NCBI GenBank assembly: GCA_963771985.1
Contig: CAVYVO010000007.1
Coordinates: forward strand, 124,001 to 188,000
DNA: 64,000 nucleotides
Reading direction: 5' to 3'
From: Trebonia sp963771985
GTDB taxonomy: Bacteria; Actinomycetota; Actinomycetes; Streptosporangiales; Streptosporangiaceae
The notes beneath the pieces were generated by a model. That model searched no databases and had not been told where the DNA came from. It saw only the letters and a list, made by a program, of their open reading frames with translations. The position numbers and the translations under genes are program-made. The stretch's first letter is position 1; every line of letters starts with the position of its first letter. Below are positions 7,688-16,370 of the stretch, piece after piece.

Positions 7688-8344
7688 ATGGTTGAGCACC
7701 GACAGGAATTCCAGCGAGAGCTGGAAACCATTGAAGCCAAGGTCATCGAACTGTTCGCGATGGTGGCCGAGGACCTGCCCACGGCCACGCACGCCCTGCT
7801 CACCGGTGACAGCGGAGCGCTCGCGGTGCTAGTCGAACGCGAGCAGGCCATTGACGCCCTTTATCCCGAGATCGAAGAACTCGCTAACCGGGAGATCCTG
7901 CTGCAGGCGCCCGTGGCCGTGGACCTGCGCTTCCTGCTCTCCGTGCTGCGGATCGTCCCGGAACTCGAGCGCTCCCACGATCTCGTCGTACAGATCGCCG
8001 CCAGGGCCAACCACATTCTCGGCGCGGATCTGTCCCCGCGCACCCGGGGGCTGGTCGAGCGGATGGGCGACCTGGCCTCCGCCATGTGGCGCCAGGCGGC
8101 CGATTCCTGGTACCAGCGCGACCGCTCGGCCGCCGCCGCCCTCAGGGAACGCGACGAGGAGATGGACGAGCTGCACGCCAGCCTGATCGGTGAACTCGCC
8201 TCGGGACGGATGTCGGTGCCGGTGACGATGGAGATGACGCTCGTGGCACGCGATTACGAGCGCCTCGGCGCCCACGCCGTCAACATCGCCCGCCGGGTGG
8301 TGTACCTCGCGGGAACCGCGTCGAACAAGCCCCCGGAGAACTGA
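7688..8344 (+). CDS. phoU: phosphate transport/regulatory protein PhoU
   Basis: The 218-residue all-helical protein has two PhoU repeats with the acidic metal-binding motifs (PEIEELANREIL near 59-70; VARDYERLGAHAVNIA near 186-201). PhoU dampens the PhoR/PhoP response and Pst uptake when phosphate is sufficient. ATG 7688 starts the family-like sequence; a TTG at 7682 lies inside the preceding hairpin. Two GTTCAG half-sites upstream (7613 and 7625) resemble PHO boxes but are 12 rather than 11 nt apart. The pst operon lies close by on the other strand. Confidence 0.92.
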   Translation: MVEHRQEFQRELETIEAKVIELFAMVAEDLPTATHALLTGDSGALAVLVEREQAIDALYPEIEELANREILLQAPVAVDLRFLLSVLRIVPELERSHDLVVQIAARANHILGADLSPRTRGLVERMGDLASAMWRQAADSWYQRDRSAAAALRERDEEMDELHASLIGELASGRMSVPVTMEMTLVARDYERLGAHAVNIARRVVYLAGTASNKPPEN

Positions 8345-8374
8345 CTCCGGTCGCCGCGCCGTGCGTAGGGCCTT

Positions 8375-8396
8375 CGGTCCCGGCCGTCCGGGACCG
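8375..8396 (+). terminator. hairpin terminator after phoU
   Basis: CGGTCCCGG and CCGGGACCG form perfect 9-bp arms with a CCGT loop, 31 nt after the phoU stop. There is no T tract, which is usual for high-GC actinobacterial terminators. Confidence 0.65.
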
Positions 8397-8459
8397 TCGG
8401 CTCCCCCTTTCGGCCTCACTTCCGGGGCATGCTGGAGACAACGGACTAAGGAGTGCCAG

Positions 8460-8903
8460 ATGAGCGGAATCGTCGTCGGGGTGGATGGCTCGGACCATTC
8501 CCGCCTTGCTCTTGGCTGGGCGCTGCGCGAGGCCGCGCAGCGTGGTCTGCCGCTGACCGTCATGTCGGTGCGCCCGGCACCGGTTCACCCCGCTACCGAT
8601 GTCTACTGGGCGGTGCCTGACCTGCCCGCGGGCGAACTCAGCGAGGAAGCGGAACGGGCGGCCGCCGCGAAGCTTCAGGAGTTCGTCGACAAGGTGGCGG
8701 CAGATGTCACGGAGCACGTAGCCGAGCTCACGGTGACCGCGAGCATCGGGGACCCGGCCGAAGAACTCATCGGGGCGTCGCGTGACGCCGACCTGCTCGT
8801 CGTCGGATCCCGCGGGAGGGGCGGGTTCACCAGGCTCCTGCTGGGCTCGGTGTCAAGCAAGGTCGTGCATCACGCGGCCTGCCCCGTCGCGGTCATCCGC
8901 TAG
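8460..8903 (+). CDS. universal stress protein (UspA family, ATP-binding type)
   Basis: The 147-residue single USP domain starts GIVVGVDGSDHSRLALGWAL and contains the ATP-binding signature VVGSRGRGGFTRLLLGSVSS (about 117-136). ATG 8460 is preceded by AAGGAG. Family members bind ATP and support survival under stress; the specific role is unknown. The gene is convergent with pstB, with only 15 bp between the stops. Confidence 0.9.
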   Translation: MSGIVVGVDGSDHSRLALGWALREAAQRGLPLTVMSVRPAPVHPATDVYWAVPDLPAGELSEEAERAAAAKLQEFVDKVAADVTEHVAELTVTASIGDPAEELIGASRDADLLVVGSRGRGGFTRLLLGSVSSKVVHHAACPVAVIR

Positions 8904-8918
8904 CACCCGGGCGGTGGC

Positions 8919-9797
<879 letters not shown>

Positions 9798-9805
9798 GAC
9801 GATTC

Positions 9806-10708
9806 CTAGCGCTGGAACTTGGCGAACCGGGCGGTGACGAGGCGGGCAGTGATCATGAAGATGAAGGCGATGACGACCAGCGTGAGCGCCGCTCCCCAGC
9901 CGCGGTCCTGCGCGCCCGTGTACGGCTGTGTCGCGTTCAGGAAGATCTGCGAGGGCAGCGAGGTGGTGGCGCCGCTGAATGGGTTCCGGTTCACCGAGGT
10001 GACGATGCCGATGGTGAACAGCAGCGGCGCGGTCTCGCCCGCGGCCCGGGCGACCGCGAGCAGCGCGCCGCTGACGATGCCGCCAAGCGCCGCCGGCAAG
10101 GTAACCGTCATCGTCACGCGGGCCTTGGTGGCGCCGAGCGCGTAGGCCCCTTGCCGCAGTGCGTCGGGCACCAGCTTCAGCATCTCCTCGCTGGAGCGGA
10201 TCACGATCGGCAGCATGAGGCAGGCCAGGGCGAGCGCGCCGCCTAGGCCCGAGTACTGGAAGCGCAAGGTCCAGAGCGTGAAGATGAACAGGCCCATGAT
10301 GATGGACGGGACGCCGGTCATTACGTCAGACATGAACCGGATGACCCGCGCCAGGATTCCCTTGCCGCCGTACTCGTTGATGTAGATCGCGCCGAGTATG
10401 CCGATCGGCACCGCGATGACCGTGGCGAGGGCGGTGATCTCGAGCGTGCCGACGATCGCGGGTCCCATCCCGCCGACGTTCGCGGGCAGCACGTTCGGCG
10501 GGATCGAGCTGGTCAGGAACTGCCAGCTGATGACCGAAGCGCCCTTGGCGATGACCGTGACCAGGACGAACACGAGCGGGACCATCGTCAAGACGAAAGC
10601 CAGCACCATGAGCCCTGTCATGATCTGGTTCTTGGTGCGCCGCCAGGACGGCGGCTCGCGCAGGTTGGCCTTCTCCGGTCCGGCCTGCGGTTGCGCGGCG
10701 ACAGTCAT
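9806..10708 (-). CDS. pstA: phosphate ABC transporter permease
   Basis: The 300-residue protein has about six membrane helices and the permease cytoplasmic loop (RQGAYALGATKARVTMTVTL) that contacts PstB. The ATG at 10708 overlaps the pstC TGA by one base (TGATG), so translation is coupled. The same frame extends far upstream across pstC, but those codons are pstC antiframe and not used. Part of the high-affinity phosphate importer. Confidence 0.95.
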   Translation of the reverse strand: MTVAAQPQAGPEKANLREPPSWRRTKNQIMTGLMVLAFVLTMVPLVFVLVTVIAKGASVISWQFLTSSIPPNVLPANVGGMGPAIVGTLEITALATVIAVPIGILGAIYINEYGGKGILARVIRFMSDVMTGVPSIIMGLFIFTLWTLRFQYSGLGGALALACLMLPIVIRSSEEMLKLVPDALRQGAYALGATKARVTMTVTLPAALGGIVSGALLAVARAAGETAPLLFTIGIVTSVNRNPFSGATTSLPSQIFLNATQPYTGAQDRGWGAALTLVVIAFIFMITARLVTARFAKFQR

Positions 10709-11691
10709 CAGGCACCCCGTGCGCGTCGGGCGGAGCGTTCCACGACCCCGCGGGCGATGACGTTGATGATGATCGTGAAGGCGAACAGGAGCACGCCCAT
10801 GCCCATCAGCGAGGCCCGGAACACGCCGCTGGACTCGCCGAACAGGTTCGCGATGCCGGCCGGCATGTTGTAGCCGGGCGCGAACAGGTGGGACGTGATC
10901 GTGGCCGACGAGCCGATCACGAGCGCCGCCGCGATCGTCTCGCCCATCGCCCGGCCCAGCCCGAGCAGCACGGCCCCGACGATCCCGCCCTGGCTGTGCG
11001 GCCACACCACGCCGCGGATCATCTCCCACCGGGTGGCGCCGAGCGCGTAGGCGCCCTCCTTGTCGATCGACGGCGTCGTCGCGATCACCTCGCGGGACAG
11101 CGAGGTCACGATCGGCGTGATCATGAAGGCCAGGATGAGGCCGCAGGTGAAGAACGAGGCCCCGCTGATGTTCGTCCCGCCGAAAAAGGTGCTGAGCACC
11201 GGGACGCCGGTAAGGCCGGAGGCTATCGAGTTGTAGATGTGCTGGGCCCACGGCGCGAACACCAGGATCCCCCACAGGCCCCAGACCACGGAGGGAACCA
11301 CCGCTAGCAGGTCGACCACGTACACGATCGGCTGGCCCAAGCGGCGTGGTACGACCTCGGTCAGCAGCAGCGCGATGCCGATGCTGACCGGCACGGAGAT
11401 GATGACCGCGAGCAGCGCGGTGACGGCCGTGCCGTAAATGAAGGCCAGCACGCCGAACTGGTTGGCCCCCGGGTTCCAGTTGTTCGAGAAGATCTTCAGG
11501 CCCTCGGTGCTGAACCACGACGAGGCCTGGTTGGTGGTGGTGATGGCGATCAGCACGAGGATCACCAGCACCAGCAGGCCGGCCGCGAGCGCGAGGATCG
11601 CGAACGCGCGGTCGCCGATCGGCCGGCGTTGCGCCAGGGGGCGGGCGGATCCGGCCGGAACGACCGGATCCGCCTTTGCAGCCACGCTCAT
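10708..11691 (-). CDS. pstC: phosphate ABC transporter permease
   Basis: The 327-residue protein has a polar N-terminus and six membrane helices. Its EAA-like loop is KEGAYALGATRWEMIRGVVW. It pairs with PstA to form the translocation channel. It lies 43 bp downstream of pstS and overlaps pstA by one base. Confidence 0.95.
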   Translation of the reverse strand: MSVAAKADPVVPAGSARPLAQRRPIGDRAFAILALAAGLLVLVILVLIAITTTNQASSWFSTEGLKIFSNNWNPGANQFGVLAFIYGTAVTALLAVIISVPVSIGIALLLTEVVPRRLGQPIVYVVDLLAVVPSVVWGLWGILVFAPWAQHIYNSIASGLTGVPVLSTFFGGTNISGASFFTCGLILAFMITPIVTSLSREVIATTPSIDKEGAYALGATRWEMIRGVVWPHSQGGIVGAVLLGLGRAMGETIAAALVIGSSATITSHLFAPGYNMPAGIANLFGESSGVFRASLMGMGVLLFAFTIIINVIARGVVERSARRARGA

Positions 11692-11734
11692 GATGACGGA
11701 CCGATCTTGCCTTTCCGCATCGGAAAACTCATCG

Positions 11735-12841
11735 TCACGAGGTTATCTTGCTGAGCTGCGCCTTGGCCATCGAGTCGATGTTCGACGGTAGCGGTGCATA
11801 GCCCAGGCCAGAGAGCAGGCTCTGACCATCACCGAGCAGGTAGCCGATGTAGGCCTTGAGCATCGCGGCGTCGTTCGCGTTCGGCTGCATCTCGTAGACC
11901 AAGACCCACGACTGGTAGGTGATCGGGTACGCGGTCGCGCCCGACCCCCAGACCGCGTGGAACGTGAGGTCCGGCGCGACCGTGACGGCCGCCGCGGACG
12001 CCGACGCCCCGGCCGCCGACGGCGCGACATAGGCGCCGGACTTGTTCTGGACCGACGCGAACGTCAGGCCGGAGGCCTTGGCGTCGGCGTAGTCCACGTA
12101 CCCGATGGCACCTGGGGTGGACTTGACGATCTGGGCCACCCCGGTGTTCTGGGCGCCGGCACGGGCGTTGGCGGGCCACTTGACCGTCGAGCTGTCGCCG
12201 AGCGACCAGTCGCTGGGCGCGGCCGTCTGCAGGAACAGGGCGAAGTTCTGCGTCGTGCCCGAGGAGTCCGAGCGGACGGCGGGGGTGATCGCCTCGCTGG
12301 GCAGCTTGACGCCGGGGTTGATCGACGCGATCGCCGAGTTGCTCCAGTTCGTGATCTTGCCCGAGAAGATCTGCGCGATGACCGCCGGGGTGAGCTTGAG
12401 GTTGCTGACGCCCGACAGGTTGTACGACAGGGTGATCGGGCCGATCACGACGGGGAAGTACAGCACCGTCTTGCCCTTGAAGCTCGCCTGCTCCGTGGAG
12501 GGGATGGGCGAGTCCGAGCCGGCGAATTCGACGACCCCCGAGGCCAGGTCCGTGCGTCCGGTGCCCGAGCCGACGCTGTTGTAGTTGACCGTCATGCCGG
12601 ACTCGACCGACTTGAAGGCCTGGATGGCCGACTCCTGGAAGGTGTTCTGGAACGACGACCCGGCACCGTTCAGCGTGCCGCTGACCGCGGCGCTGCTGGA
12701 CGGGGCGCTCGACGACGCGCTGCTGCTCGCCGCCGGCGTTGAGGACGAGCTCGACGAGCTCGACGAGGAACACGCGGCGAGGAGAGCTACGGCGACGGCA
12801 CCTCCAACCGCCGCGATCTGCTTGCTGCCTCGAAGTTGCAT
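11735..12841 (-). CDS. pstS: phosphate-binding lipoprotein PstS
   Basis: The 368-residue protein has a lipoprotein signal (VAVALLAAC lipobox), a long serine-rich linker after the cysteine, and the phosphate-binding fold with LNGAGSSFQNTFQESAIQAF, SVGSGTGRTDL and RSDSSGTTQNF, whose Ser/Thr/Arg residues hold the anion. I start at ATG 12841, preceded by AAGGAG at 12851-12856; the frame is open further upstream but those codons are leader. The promoter has a PHO-box-like array at 12959-13002, so induction by PhoP under phosphate starvation is expected. Confidence 0.95.
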   Translation of the reverse strand: MQLRGSKQIAAVGGAVAVALLAACSSSSSSSSSSTPAASSSASSSAPSSSAAVSGTLNGAGSSFQNTFQESAIQAFKSVESGMTVNYNSVGSGTGRTDLASGVVEFAGSDSPIPSTEQASFKGKTVLYFPVVIGPITLSYNLSGVSNLKLTPAVIAQIFSGKITNWSNSAIASINPGVKLPSEAITPAVRSDSSGTTQNFALFLQTAAPSDWSLGDSSTVKWPANARAGAQNTGVAQIVKSTPGAIGYVDYADAKASGLTFASVQNKSGAYVAPSAAGASASAAAVTVAPDLTFHAVWGSGATAYPITYQSWVLVYEMQPNANDAAMLKAYIGYLLGDGQSLLSGLGYAPLPSNIDSMAKAQLSKITS

Positions 12842-12958
12842 ATCTGGTTTCTCCTTGTGGGTTATTAGCGCTGCTCGCGCGCGATGACCAACCCCGGGCG
12901 GGCCGATAAGCCCGCGAACCGTGGCGTCCGAGTACAGTCTTGCGGCGCAGGTGGTACC

Positions 12959-13002
12959 TATTCGTAAACGCAAGGTGGACTGGAAGGGACTAGAAGGTTA
13001 AC
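12959..13002 (-). promoter_or_regulatory. PHO box (four 11-nt repeats) of the pst operon
   Basis: Read on the minus strand the units are GTTAACCTTCT, AGTCCCTTCCA, GTCCACCTTGC and GTTTACGAATA, exactly contiguous at 11-nt period. The actinobacterial PhoP box is built from 11-nt direct repeats beginning GTTCACC or close variants. The array ends about 118 bp upstream of the pstS ATG. The match is degenerate in unit 2. Confidence 0.6.
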
Positions 13003-13372
13003 TTCTGGTGTCTTGACACTCCAGGCCCGAGAAAATAACGAAGATGTCACGGGACTTAGCGGAATATTGCCGTGAATCAGGCCGTGAATCAGGCTAAGAA
13101 ACCGGATCGAGGCATTTGTCCTAGCTCTCATGGGCCGTTGGTCGCGCGGACCGCTGCTTGCCGGCGTCCCTTCGCGGCCGTGGTCGCCCGCGGCGGAACG
13201 CCGCTTCCCCTCGAGGATAGCCGCGCGCCCTGGACGCGGCCTTCCTGGTCGCGTTATAACAGGATCGTCCCCGGTAGCGCAATATGTGAAGCGCAATTCG
13301 CGACGTGGGCCAACGCCCGTCGCTCGATACCATGTTTACTTATATGACATCTAAAAGATTGCTTTTGTTCCT

Positions 13373-13405
13373 CTTTAATTCAACTCATGTTAACCTAGGG
13401 TGAAT
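13373..13405 (-). promoter_or_regulatory. second PHO-like repeat array
   Basis: Minus-strand units ATTCACCCTAG, GTTAACATGAG and TTGAATTAAAG are contiguous at 11-nt spacing. The first matches the GTTCACC core well, the others weakly. It is 530 bp upstream of pstS and 224 bp upstream of the gntR start, so its target is unclear. Confidence 0.3.
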
Positions 13406-13628
13406 ATCAATGGCGTGGTACGGGCGGCATTTTTCATTTGTTTGGGCCGGCCGCGAGCGCGGGCACGTTGTCCGTGGATACCGGACGAGCGCAAATCCAA
13501 TTATGGTGATGGCGATGGCCATCCCTGATCAGGCTGGAGGCACGGGCAGGCATGTGGCGAGCTGAGCCAGCCGGGCGGGTCGTTGGCAGCACTGTGGGCA
13601 TCGCGGCGTCGTCGCGGCGACATGCGGC

Positions 13629-14480
13629 ATGACATCTGGCTCCGGGGGGAGCAGCGGTCAGGTGCCATCGCAACCGGTGGGCACGGGGGCTAACCCGGCG
13701 GGCTCACGCGGTCAGCGCAAGCTCATCGCTGTGGACGCCGAGGTGCCGCCGCAGCGGGCGGCCAGCGGTGTGCTCGCCGACCGGATAGCGGCCGCCCTGG
13801 TGCACCGCGAACCAGGCTGGCGGCTGCCAAGGCGCAGCGCGCTCGCCCGCCGCTACAACGTCAGCATCGCCGAGATCGACACCGCGATCGGCGAGCTCAC
13901 CCGCCGCTCGCTCATCCGCAGGCTGCCCGACGGGCAGCTCTACCGGGCGAGCCCGGCGGAGTACCTCATCCCGGTGGAGGGGATCGGCGGGCTGAGCACC
14001 CGCCTCGACCCTATGGGCGGCGAGATCAGCTGCCAGGCCAGGCACGTATCACAGCGGGAAGCCCCGCAGGATGTGGCCTGGGCGCTCGGCGTGGACGGCG
14101 AAGCGCCGGTCCGGATCGTCAAGTGCGTGTGGGCCGCGGGCACCGAGCCGGTCGCCATCTCGACCGCCTACGTGCCCGACTCCATGGCCGAGTCGCTGGC
14201 CGGCGCGGACACGGAGTCCTTCGAGGCGATGCTGCGCGCCGTCCCCCCGGCCGGGCCGGGCGGCGAGCCGGCGTACGCCAGGGCGGTGGACCTGGAGATG
14301 TCACCACCCCAGCCGTCGGTCGCGCGGAGCCTGCGGCTCGTTCCCGGCCAGTCGGCCGTCTCGGTCACGATTAGGTTCGACGACCAGGCCAGCGGAACGC
14401 CGGTCGGCCTGACCGTCGTCGTCTTGAAGCCCGATCAGTTCCGCGTTGTGATCGAGGCGGGCGGGCCGCTTTCGCCGTGA
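13629..14480 (+). CDS. GntR-family transcriptional regulator with UTRA-like domain
   Basis: The 283-residue protein has an approximately 35-residue disordered start and a GntR-type winged helix (LADRIAAALVHREPGWRLPR, then LARRYNVSIAEIDTAIGEL, about 48-110). A C-terminal UTRA/HutC-like ligand domain (about 125-280) includes VAWALGVDGEAPVRIVKCVW and ends DQFRVVIEAGG. It probably binds a small ligand to control DNA binding. It lies between the pst operon and the coupling-ATPase-like genes; neither is a proven target. Confidence 0.78.
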   Translation: MTSGSGGSSGQVPSQPVGTGANPAGSRGQRKLIAVDAEVPPQRAASGVLADRIAAALVHREPGWRLPRRSALARRYNVSIAEIDTAIGELTRRSLIRRLPDGQLYRASPAEYLIPVEGIGGLSTRLDPMGGEISCQARHVSQREAPQDVAWALGVDGEAPVRIVKCVWAAGTEPVAISTAYVPDSMAESLAGADTESFEAMLRAVPPAGPGGEPAYARAVDLEMSPPQPSVARSLRLVPGQSAVSVTIRFDDQASGTPVGLTVVVLKPDQFRVVIEAGGPLSP

Positions 14481-14597
14481 GGCGACCTGAGCGGCCGGAC
14501 CTGAGGTACCGTGTCGCTTAGGGCGCGGCGTGAGCAAACCGGCAGGACACGGGATGTCTGGACACGTACGGTACATACCTGGCAACCTAAAGTAGAT

Positions 14598-16370
14598 ATG
14601 TCGGCTGAGGTGGTGCCAGGGGCGGGACGTGTACCGCGGCGTGCCCGCCACCTGATCCCGGCACAGCTTCCCCGCCGCGGGGAGGTCATCGCCGCCTGCG
14701 CTGTCCTCCTTCTCCTCGGGCACCTGCTGTTCGCGCAGCTCACCTTCGTGCTCGCGGCCGCGTTCGTCGTCGTGAGCAAGACGACCAGGTGGCGTCTCGC
14801 GTGGCTGATCGTGCCCGCGGCGGCAGGGCTGGCCTGGACGTTCGCCATCGGCCCACGGGCGGCGGCCGCCGGATTCACGGCCGGGCCCGCCGCGATCCTC
14901 GGCTACCTGAGCGGCGGTCCCCACCCGTTCGTGCGCCTGCTGCACCCGCACGGAGCGTTCGTCGGCGCGGGAAGCTGGCTGCCGCGCCAGTTCCCGCTCG
15001 CGCTGATCGCCGCGTCTGCCGAGGCGGCCCTGGTGGGCTGGCTCGACTGGATGCACACCGATGAGTGGGCGGTGCCCCCGCCGCGGCCCGGCATGGTCGC
15101 GTCGGCCCGCGGCGCGGTCGCCAGGCGCGCTATCCGAGCGGGGGCCATGGTCACCAGGGACGGGTTCGCGCTGGGCGTCGCCCCGGCGAACGGCGCCCGG
15201 GTACTGCTCAGCTGGGCCGAGGTCGGCGGCGGGTTCCTCGTCACCGGCGCGGTGGCGCAGGAGATCACGGTGACCAGCCTGCAAGTGGTGCACGCCGCGC
15301 TGCGCCGCCGCAAGCCGGTGATCGCGGTGGACCTGACCGCCGGCGCGGCGGTCGCCAGCGCGGTGGCCGCGGCCTGCCGGGCGACCGGCGTCCCGCTTCA
15401 GGTGTTCGGCACCGGGGAAGGCCACTACGAGCCGTTCCGGCACGCCGGCCCGGATCGCCGGCTGGCGATGACCCTGGCCATGCTCGGCGGATCCGCGCCC
15501 GGCGTGCGGGCCTACCTGCGCGCCGTGTTCGAGCTGATCGACGAGGTGCCGGCCGACTCGCGAACCCCGGTACTCGACGACGTCCTGCATCTGCTCAACC
15601 CGCTGGCCCTGCGGGCGCGGCTGGGGCTGGTCGCGGCCGCGAGCGCCCGCAGGGACCAGCTCACGGAGCTTGTCGGCGCGGCCGCCCGGACCGCACAGGC
15701 GGCCCCTGACGACTTGCTGGCGACCGCACGCGAGCTTGAGGTGATCCGCAGCTCGCCGGCCGGGCGCCGGCTGTCGCCGGACCCGGACGGGATCGACCTC
15801 GAGCGCGTGATCAGGCAGCGGTCCGCCGTCCTGTTCAGCCTCGACGCCGCCGACGTGGCGCGCCTGGCCTGCGCGGACATCGCCGCCGTGGGACAGGGCC
15901 TGTGCCAGATCGGGGTCGACGGTGACGGCCTTGTCTGGCTGCACGGCTGCGACGCCCTTCCTGACGGGGCGCTCACCAGGCTGGTGGCCGGCGGCACGGC
16001 CGCCGGCCTGCCGGTAGTGGTCACGACGACGTCGCCGGAGGCCGCGACGGACATCGCCGGGCAGATGAACGTTGTGCTGACGCACCGGCTCACCGACGCG
16101 GGCGCGGCGGCCCGGCTCGCCGCGCGTGCCGGGTCCCGGCTGGTGCCCGCGTGGCTCGACGCCGAGGAGACCGCTCCGCTGGGCACGGCCGGGCAGGAGG
16201 CCGCTCCGCTGGCCACGACCGGGCTGGTCCCGCGTCCGGCGGTGTCCCCCCGCGCGCTGCTGTCGCTGGCGCCGGGGCAGTTCGTGCTCGCGGTGACGAC
16301 GCCGTGCCGTCGGCTGGTCGAACTGGGACAGGCGGCGCGCGCCCGGCTGCCGCGCGGAGCCGGGCCGTGA
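14598..16370 (+). CDS. membrane protein with degenerate TraD/VirD4-like ATPase domain (A)
   Basis: The 590-residue protein has two or three N-terminal membrane helices (about 25-75), then a RecA/coupling-protein-like region. The Walker A position reads TGAVAQEITVTS (216-227), with Ile223 where the catalytic lysine should be. Walker-B-like and TraM-recognition-like parts are recognisable: LVWLHGCDALPDGALTRLVAGGTAAGLPVVVTT and then MNVVLTHRLTDAGAA. The fold is that of type IV coupling ATPases, but ATP hydrolysis appears lost. ATG 14598 begins MSAEVVPGAG; an earlier frame start at 14511 is less likely. No SD is evident. It overlaps the next gene by GTGA. Confidence 0.6.
   Translation: MSAEVVPGAGRVPRRARHLIPAQLPRRGEVIAACAVLLLLGHLLFAQLTFVLAAAFVVVSKTTRWRLAWLIVPAAAGLAWTFAIGPRAAAAGFTAGPAAILGYLSGGPHPFVRLLHPHGAFVGAGSWLPRQFPLALIAASAEAALVGWLDWMHTDEWAVPPPRPGMVASARGAVARRAIRAGAMVTRDGFALGVAPANGARVLLSWAEVGGGFLVTGAVAQEITVTSLQVVHAALRRRKPVIAVDLTAGAAVASAVAAACRATGVPLQVFGTGEGHYEPFRHAGPDRRLAMTLAMLGGSAPGVRAYLRAVFELIDEVPADSRTPVLDDVLHLLNPLALRARLGLVAAASARRDQLTELVGAAARTAQAAPDDLLATARELEVIRSSPAGRRLSPDPDGIDLERVIRQRSAVLFSLDAADVARLACADIAAVGQGLCQIGVDGDGLVWLHGCDALPDGALTRLVAGGTAAGLPVVVTTTSPEAATDIAGQMNVVLTHRLTDAGAAARLAARAGSRLVPAWLDAEETAPLGTAGQEAAPLATTGLVPRPAVSPRALLSLAPGQFVLAVTTPCRRLVELGQAARARLPRGAGP

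Larger units (their letters stand above)
12842..13628. other. pstS-gntR divergent intergenic region, 787 bp
   Basis: It contains the pstS leader and promoter, a long GC-rich stretch without a convincing gene, and an AT-rich block at about 13,340-13,410. Two arrays of PHO-like 11-mers are visible on the minus strand (12959-13002 and 13373-13405). Nothing else is supported. Confidence 0.5.

Noticed and set aside
9806..11518. 570-codon frame covering pstA and part of pstC
   Set aside because: Only the last 300 codons (from ATG 10708) are family-like; the upstream part is an off-frame reading of pstC.
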